Shown: positions 57,481-64,000 of the stretch, piece after piece
How positions within the stretch are numbered: the first letter of the stretch is position 1
Layout of the letters: each line of letters opens with the position of its first letter
Assembly: GCA_016946835.1 (NCBI GenBank)
Contig: JACVTC010000059.1
Span: 488,501 to 552,500, forward strand
Length of the DNA stretch: 64,000 bases
Direction: 5' to 3'
Origin: Neocallimastix lanati (nom. inval.)
Lineage: Eukaryota; Neocallimastigomycota; Neocallimastigomycetes; Neocallimastigales; Neocallimastigaceae
Notes under the pieces: generated by a model
The model's database searches: none
The model's input: the letters and a program-made list of their open reading frames with translations, nothing else
What the model was told of the DNA's origin: nothing
Program-made: the position numbers and the translations under genes

Positions 57481-58053
57481 AAGTGTTTTTTATATTTTTT
57501 ACATACTTATTTTTATAATTAAATAAATATTTTTATTTCTTATATTTTTATATTTTTTATATTTATTTTTTTTATAATATATTCAATATTGGTTATAATT
57601 TAATCTTATTTTTTTTTTTTTTTTAATAATTCTATAATACTTTAATTTAAAATTAATATTATATATATTAACTACTTCAATTTTTATTCTATTGCTTTTT
57701 TTCTATTATTTTTTTATTTTTTATTTTTTATTTTTAATTTTTCAAGTTAAATATTTAAAAAATAATAATAATAATAAAAATAATAATAAAATAAAATATG
57801 ATAATCAAACATATTGATAAATTTATTGATTATTATATAAAACTCTATAATTAAATTAATGTTTAATAAATTCTAGAATACTTTTTTTTTTTTTTTTTAG
57901 AATATTTGTATTTATTAAAAAAAAAAAAATGAATAAATAAATAAATAAATAAATTAATAAATAAATAAATTAATTAATAAATAAATAAATAAATAACAAT
58001 AACTATAAAATAAAATAAAAGAATTTAAATAAAAATAAAATAATGATTTTCCT

Positions 58054-58095
<42 letters not shown>

Positions 58096-58149
58096 TTGTT
58101 ATTATTATTCGTCGTATTATTATTGATATTATTATTATTATTTTTGTAA
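57481..58149. other. AT-rich stretch downstream of the carrier gene
   Basis: I see no gene. The poly-T/TTA-rich segment 58060-58149 would be the 3' untranslated region of the minus-strand carrier gene. Confidence 0.6.
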
Positions 58150-58389
58150 TTAAAGTTTAGATTCTATATTAACTACAGTACTAGTTAATGGAGTAACTGG
58201 AGTAGCAACTGGCTTTGTACGAACAGAAACATGCCTCTTTAAAGCACAAATAGCATAATAAGTATATAAGTTTAATTTTTCCTTACTAACAAACAAAATG
58301 GCTTGAGTAAGAACAGCCTTTAAGATTTGTGCTTGCATACCCTATTTATAATTAAATTATGATTATAATTATGGTTTATATAATATTGG

Positions 58390-58423
<34 letters not shown>

Positions 58424-59052
58424 TTGTTTTAATAAATTAAATAACATAAATTAAAATATATATATTTAGATAAAATAATTTAATTTATGTATAAATATTA
58501 ATATATATCGTTAATAACAATAATAATATAAAAAAAATACAATTATTACTCAATTTCAAAAAGTTTTAGTATGTACTTACTTGGTATAAACCTGGAATAC
58601 CATTAGCCTTGTAGGACTTCTTAAGAACATCAGCAATACCATTGTAAGATTTTCGTAATCGTTCCTTTCGTTCTTCTTCAGTTTCATTCTCTTTCTTTGC
58701 TGGTTTCCATTGTAATTTAATTTTAGCCATAATTAATGGATAAGTAACAACTGTAGCTACTGTCTTAGCAAAAGCGCCAATAATAAAAACTTCAAACGAA
58801 GAAAGTTTCATTTTCTTACCAGTATTTTTTCGGTTTTCTAAAACACCAGACTTTATACGTTCGAATACACTATATGTTATAGATGGGTTCAAAGTAAGCA
58901 TAATAGATGGTTTAAGACCTTTCCAGAGACTGGTAATACCGTCTTCTTTAACAATTTCAACAATAGTATTTATGAAATTCTTACGATTTTCTGTAGCAGT
59001 GGTTTGTTGTCTTTTATTTTATTTTGTTTTATTTTATTTTTTTCATTTTATT

Positions 59053-59083
<31 letters not shown>

Positions 59084-60344
59084 ATTATATATCGAAATAA
59101 TAAATTTATTATTTTATTTTTTATAAATTATCAATAATAAAAAGATAATGTATATTATAAAAGAAAAATATTAAAAAATTTAATATAAATTGGTTATATA
59201 TTTTATAAATTATATATATTTGTATATAAATAGCTATTTTTATTTACTATAATATCATTAACACTAAAAGAAAAATTTTTATATGATAAGACGAAAAAAA
59301 AAAAATAAATAAATAAATAAAATAAAATAAATCAAAATAAAATAAAATAAAATAAAATAAAAAAATTTATAAATATATATATTTTAATAAAATACCTTGT
59401 GGTAACAACTGAAATTGGTAAAGTACATAAATGTGATACAATACCAGCAATACCACCTAAAAATAATTCAACTTTCATTGAAAGTGGCTTTTCAAGAGCT
59501 TTTGGGTATTGTTTGTAATATCCCTTTTTAACCAAAGAATACCAGAAGAAGTAAGCAAAAGAACTAGCAACGGTACCAAAAAGAGAAGAAAAAAGACCAG
59601 AGTAAAGGCCATCAAAACCTTCTTCCTTAATCATACGTCTTAAACAATCAATAGTACCTTTGTAAAGTTTTTCTTCATCCTTTATATCTTGAGAATGTGT
59701 TTGAACTTGAAGACGAGTCTTTGCACTTTATTTTTATTAATATTTTATATAAATTGCATTAAAATTTAATAAAACTTAATAATTTTATAATTCCTTTTTA
59801 AATATAGATTGAATTAACATAATACATATTTTATTTTATTATTTTTTTTTAATTCAAGGAATATATAAATAAAACGAAAAACTATTCAATAAATTATTTT
59901 TTTAATAATTATTGAAAACTGCTATTAGGATATTGTATTAATATAACTAATATAACTTCTTTTTTTTTTTTTTTTTTTTTTTTTGACTTTAATAAAAAAA
60001 TAAATAAATTGAAAAACTACTTAATAAATTATTATAATGAATGATTATCGAAAATTATTATTACATATCAAGTGGGTATGTAATGGTATTAGCGAAAGCA
60101 GAGCTAACAGAACCTGCAATAGCGTTTTCTTTTATTTAAAAATTAATTACATTTTATATTTATAAAAGGAGTAATTACCCATAAAATAACAACAACAACA
60201 ATAATAATAATAATAATAATAAAAAGAATACATTTAAAATATTAATTATATATTTATATATAAATTTAATTAATATTCTTTATTTTATATATATATATAT
60301 GTTTAAAAAGCTGCATTACCAAATGGAGATAATCTGTAAGACAT
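58150..60344 (-). CDS. PMP34/PMP47-type peroxisomal adenine-nucleotide carrier
   Basis: There are five exons on the minus strand (60344-60320, 60128-60065, 59725-59396, 59010-58581, 58341-58150), giving 1041 nt and 346 aa with all GT-AG introns. It is a mitochondrial-carrier-family protein with three repeats. Repeat 1 has SPFENAIAG and ITYPLDIAKTRLQVQ, and repeat 2 has LPISVVTTRQQ. Repeat 3 has MKLSSFEVFIIGAFAKTVA, nearly the same as human SLC25A17, with TYPLIMAKIKLQ, then GLYQGMQAQILKAVLTQA. The family exchanges ATP for AMP/ADP or carries CoA and related cofactors across the peroxisomal membrane. The protein ends in ESKL, i.e. the peroxisomal type-1 signal SKL. That is odd for a membrane protein, and more so in an anaerobic fungus with hydrogenosomes. 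Confidence 0.9.
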
Positions 60345-61065
60345 TTGCTTTAATTAATTTACTATTAAAAGGTATAAAAAAGTAGTAAAATAAAAAAAAT
60401 ATATCTATTATTTATAATATATTATTATCAATTTTGACTATAATAAAAACTAATTTTTATTTTAATTTTTAAATTCTTATTTTATTAGAAACAATTTATT
60501 TTGTATTTTCCCTAATTTTTATATATAAAAATAAAAAATAAAAAAAATTCTTTTTTATTTTTATTTCTATATATTTATTTTTTAGTAATTTTTTTTTTTT
60601 TTAATTAATTTCTTTAATTTTATATATATATTATTAAATAGATAATAATATATTATTAAATATATTATTTTTAATCTCAAATTAAATTTAAATCTAACAA
60701 TACATGTAAGAAAAAAAAATGAAAATGATAAATATTAAATTAAATCTTTAAATTTTATAATTTTAAATTTTATTCAATATAATACATAATATGTATAATA
60801 TATTATAATATATTATGGAATATATTTATTAATTAATAAAATTATTTGAAGATCTTTTTTTAACATTTAATTTTTTTTTTTCTTTTTTTAAAAAAATTTA
60901 AAATTATTCAGTATCATAAATCATTTATTTATATCACTTTACAAATAATATATTATAATATGTAGATGATTATATATAACTTTTTTGAAATAAAATAATA
61001 TAATATTTATATTTTACTATTTCAACTTTTTCATTACTTAATTTTTAGATTTGTATGTTATAAAA

Positions 61066-61116
<51 letters not shown>

Positions 61117-61139
61117 GAGGAATAATTTTATTTAAATAC
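60345..61139. other. AT-rich stretch upstream of the carrier gene
   Basis: I see no gene. It should hold the carrier promoter. A (TA)n run lies at 61083-61113. Confidence 0.6.
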
Positions 61140-61588
61140 ACAAAGATGGAGGTAATATTTTTAAAAATAAAGAAATTAATCATATTTGGATTATTGGGCC
61201 AATAAATACATAAATAAGGTTTCTAAATTTACCTCACAACTACCTTCTGAATTTATATGTTGCAATTTTCATCCTCCCAGGATGTTTTTCCCTATAAATG
61301 AAGTTGGACGTTTGCTTACCATGATAAGTATTCCTGTTGCTAGACTATATAATTACTAGTGCATAGAACATTTGATCTGTGAAAGAAATAGTTCAGTTGT
61401 TCCTTCCTCAGTGATAGTTCAAGAGATCACTGAAAATAAGCCCGCCATATAAAACGACATATAGGGAATATCTTTCATATTAGCCTTGCTTAGAAAGAGG
61501 CCTAAACGATATGACAAAGAATCCATAAGAGTCTGATACGTTTAAGGGAGAGAGACTGAAGGTCCTATAGTCCTCTTGCTAATTCCAG

Positions 61589-61627
<39 letters not shown>
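61140..61627 (+). repeat. Island with plus-strand poly-A tail
   Basis: About 450 bp of higher-complexity sequence end in a poly-A tract of about 35 (61593-61627), the layout of a retrotransposed RNA. One frame reads EVGRLLTMISIPVARLYNY then, after a stop, ERNSSVVPSSVIVQEITENKPA, but stops recur and no family is recognised. A 7-bp hairpin CAGTGAT/ATCACTG lies at about 61410-61433. Confidence 0.4.
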
Positions 61628-61629
<2 letters not shown>

Positions 61630-62219
61630 TATTATAAAAAATAATAATTTTATAATTATTCAATTATAAAGTTATTATAAGTTATTATAAATTTATATGT
61701 AATAACCATTTTTAAAAAATATTTATTTTTTTTATGGAATAAAAATAAAAAATAAAAGTAAAAATGAAAAAAAAAAAAAATAAATTAATAAAAAATAAAA
61801 AAATACTAAAAAAAAAAAAAAAAAAAAAAATTAATAGAATATTAGTCACATTCATGTATAATAAATTTAACATTTTAAAAATTGTTGGTGGTACAAAATA
61901 ATTTAATTTTTTTTTTTTGTTTTTTTTTTTTGTTTTTTTTTGTTTTTACTAAAATAAATATTTAAATATATCCTTTTTCATATAGGAAAAGAATACATTT
62001 CCATTGCTTTATTTATTAATTATTAAAATATATTAATATATTTTATCCATTTAAGTGTAAAAAATACATTATATATATATATTTATAAAAACTGTATCAA
62101 ATAAAAAAACATTAAAAATAAAAATTAATAAAAAATAAAATATAAAAATAAAATATAAAGCAATGAAAACAAAGAGAAGATTTATAAGTATTATGATATG
62201 AATAGAGATCATTTCTACC
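61628..62219. other. AT-rich gene-free stretch
   Basis: I see no gene. It is A/T-rich with a (T)nG pattern at 61911-61946. Confidence 0.6.
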
Positions 62220-63330
62220 AAAAATATTTATTAAATGAACCATAGAAGTAACATTTGTAAAGTAGATAATATGGAGACCACTAAACTCTCCCTCGAACCA
62301 AGAGAAATATTATCAGGAGATTCAATTTCCGTAGATTCGTAGTGAAAAGAATATTTATTGCTATTTGTGTAAGATGCACAAGGAAGACTAGTAATAGACG
62401 TTCTCCTTTTGCCATATCGGATTGACGTTGACTTTCTTTATTGTGAATTTTTTTTTTTATTCTAATTAAAGAATAACTCAAGAGAGCTACTAACGACTGA
62501 TATAGTCTGGTATAATGGTAATCTTTAGAGACAAAATAATTATCTATAGGGATTAAGTTTGCTTTATACCAATTAGAACGAAAATTACTTTTAATTTTCT
62601 TGAGAGTATTACAAAATTTACGATAAGTTGTAAATTAATCAAGATATGGTCAAACAATCAGGTAATGACTTAATATTATTTAAAGTTAAATGTTTTTCTT
62701 CAATAAGATTTTTAATATAAGAAGAGCAAATGGAATGCTGGTCTTTTCAATTTTGAGGGAACCATAGCTTTAATTAATTTTCCATTTATATTTGAAGAAT
62801 CATAAAGTTTGTTAACTATTTCATCAGCGGATGTATTATTCTTGTTAAATTCAAATTCATTCCTCAGAACCAAAACAGAGAAATAATTTATGGGAAAGAA
62901 TATCCTTACATTTAGTATTATAAATATGAGTAGACCTTTTTTTTCATTTTATTGCCTTTTAACATCAACAAAAGAACCTTTGACACATGAAATAGTTTTA
63001 GGATTATGATCAAAAATACCAAGTAAAGGAAAATAAGCTGAAATAATATTGAAGTGTGAAGCTATTACTCTATTATAAATTGCATGGTCAATACAAGAGG
63101 ATTTGTAACCTTTTGTATAAGTAAAGGTATTATCAGTCCAGTCTAGAAAGTACTCCTGGATATAAATAGTGTATGTTGATTAGGAGCATCAACTTTAATA
63201 ACAAAATAAGAGCTGTGAAATAGTGAATATTTTTTCTAATAGAAAAGAGAAGATCAAATTGGAATTTAATGTTTAAATATATTACATTATAGAGTTGTTA
63301 CACTGATCAATCTTTGATTTTTTTTTTTTT
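62220..63330 (-). pseudogene. Non-LTR retrotransposon (LINE) endonuclease relic
   Basis: Read on the minus strand across frames, 63140-63010 gives WTDNTFTYTKGYKSSCIDHAIYN followed about 20 residues later by FDHNPK. These are the C-terminal signatures (IDH/IDY and SDHxP) of the AP-type endonuclease of LINEs, which nicks target DNA. Further on come a linker such as SADEIVNKLYDSSN and KSNFRSNWYKANLIP, leading toward where RT would start, but no RT motif remains before the fragment ends near 62230. Several frameshifts and stops are present. Confidence 0.6.
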
Positions 63331-64000
63331 TTAAATATTGTTAAAGCAGCCGAGCCACCAAAGATTTGATAAAATTTGGATAAGTTTAAATTGATTATTT
63401 TCAAATTAGTGATATTTGATTAAGTATCTAAATATTTAAATTCACTGAATATAATTGATTAAAATTGATAAAAAGTTGTAAATTTAAATCGCTTTAAAAC
63501 TCTGTGTAGTATCAATTTTATCAATAAGAAAATAAAAAAAAAGAAAGAAAAGAAATTAAAATATCTAAAAATAAAAAATATATCATAGAAAATGGTGAAA
63601 TTAATAAACAAAGATATATAAAAATATATATAACAAAATACTTTGCCTTTAAAAATCTAACAAAAAAAAATAAATAAAATATATATAATTAAATAAAAAA
63701 TCAAAAAAAATAATAAATAAAATATATATAATTAAATAAAAAATATATAAAAAATATATAAAGAGTAATATATAAAATATACAAAAATAAAAAATATATA
63801 AAGAGTAATATATAAAATATACAAAAATAAAAAATATATAAGGAGTAATATATAAGATATACAAAAATATAGAAAGAGATACTTCTAATCTATACTATAT
63901 ATCATTTTATATTTATGATTTTTAATTAATATAATAATTTAAATAATTTAAATATAAAACATCATCAAATAAAAAATAAAAATAAAATATAATAATAAAA
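63331..64000. other. AT-rich right edge
   Basis: I see no gene. The patch at 63340-63530 is slightly more complex and may continue the LINE relic. Beyond it the DNA is simple A/T sequence. Confidence 0.55.
63740..63870. repeat. 40-bp minisatellite, three units
   Basis: The landmark AAGAGTAATATATAA recurs at 63761, 63801 and (as AGGAGTAATATATAA) 63841, an exact 40-bp period. Confidence 0.9.

Noticed and set aside
61121-61653. AATAATTTTAT on both sides of the 61 kb island as a target duplication
   Set aside because: The right copy does not adjoin the poly-A tail, and such A/T words are common by chance here.

Overview
This 64 kb window looks like nuclear DNA of an anaerobic gut fungus (Neocallimastigomycota, such as Neocallimastix or Piromyces). 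Noncoding DNA is extremely AT-rich and full of long A/T homopolymers and triplet arrays. Genes carry short AT-rich GT-AG introns. There is also a secreted rumen-type GH11 xylanase with the intronless, bacterial-like character known from these fungi. The genus is an inference.

Five host genes are supported, and four of them were rebuilt exon by exon with a consistent reading frame. They are: a GH11 xylanase (minus, 15406-16635); a Ste20/GCK-VI kinase of the OSR1/SPAK/Fray type (plus, 37715-41986, 7 exons, 1000 aa); an ARMC8/Gid5-type armadillo protein of the CTLH/GID ubiquitin ligase (plus, 45600-50751, 15 exons, 744 aa); the DNA primase catalytic subunit Pri1 (plus, 51811-55020, 9 exons, 545 aa); and a PMP34/PMP47-type peroxisomal adenine-nucleotide carrier (minus, 58150-60344, 5 exons, 346 aa) that ends in Ser-Lys-Leu.

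The mobile-element load is high. A complete Ty3/gypsy element (4838-12885, minus) has LTRs that differ only in a poly-T length. Its gag and pol are joined by a textbook -1 frameshift site: a UUUAAAC heptamer, a short spacer, and a stem that can form a pseudoknot. Directly beside it sits a full-length tRNA-derived SINE with intact A and B boxes, a poly-T tail and a 16-bp target duplication. A 5'-truncated second copy with its own duplication lies at 32823-33090.

Relics include two MULE/FLYWCH-like transposase copies (23680-25990), a Ty1/copia RNase H end with polypurine tract and LTR start (56440-57480), a LINE endonuclease (62220-63330), an ankyrin-repeat pseudogene (28100-29035), and two broken copies of a virus- or linear-plasmid-type tri-domain mRNA capping enzyme (470-2460 and 26275-27770). 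The capping-enzyme relics are the most unusual content.

The rest is AT-rich intergenic DNA with minisatellites (32-, 40- and 71-bp units), a perfect 41-bp inverted repeat, and several islands of higher complexity at 4.1, 14.5, 22.1, 43.3 and 61.3 kb that I could not identify.
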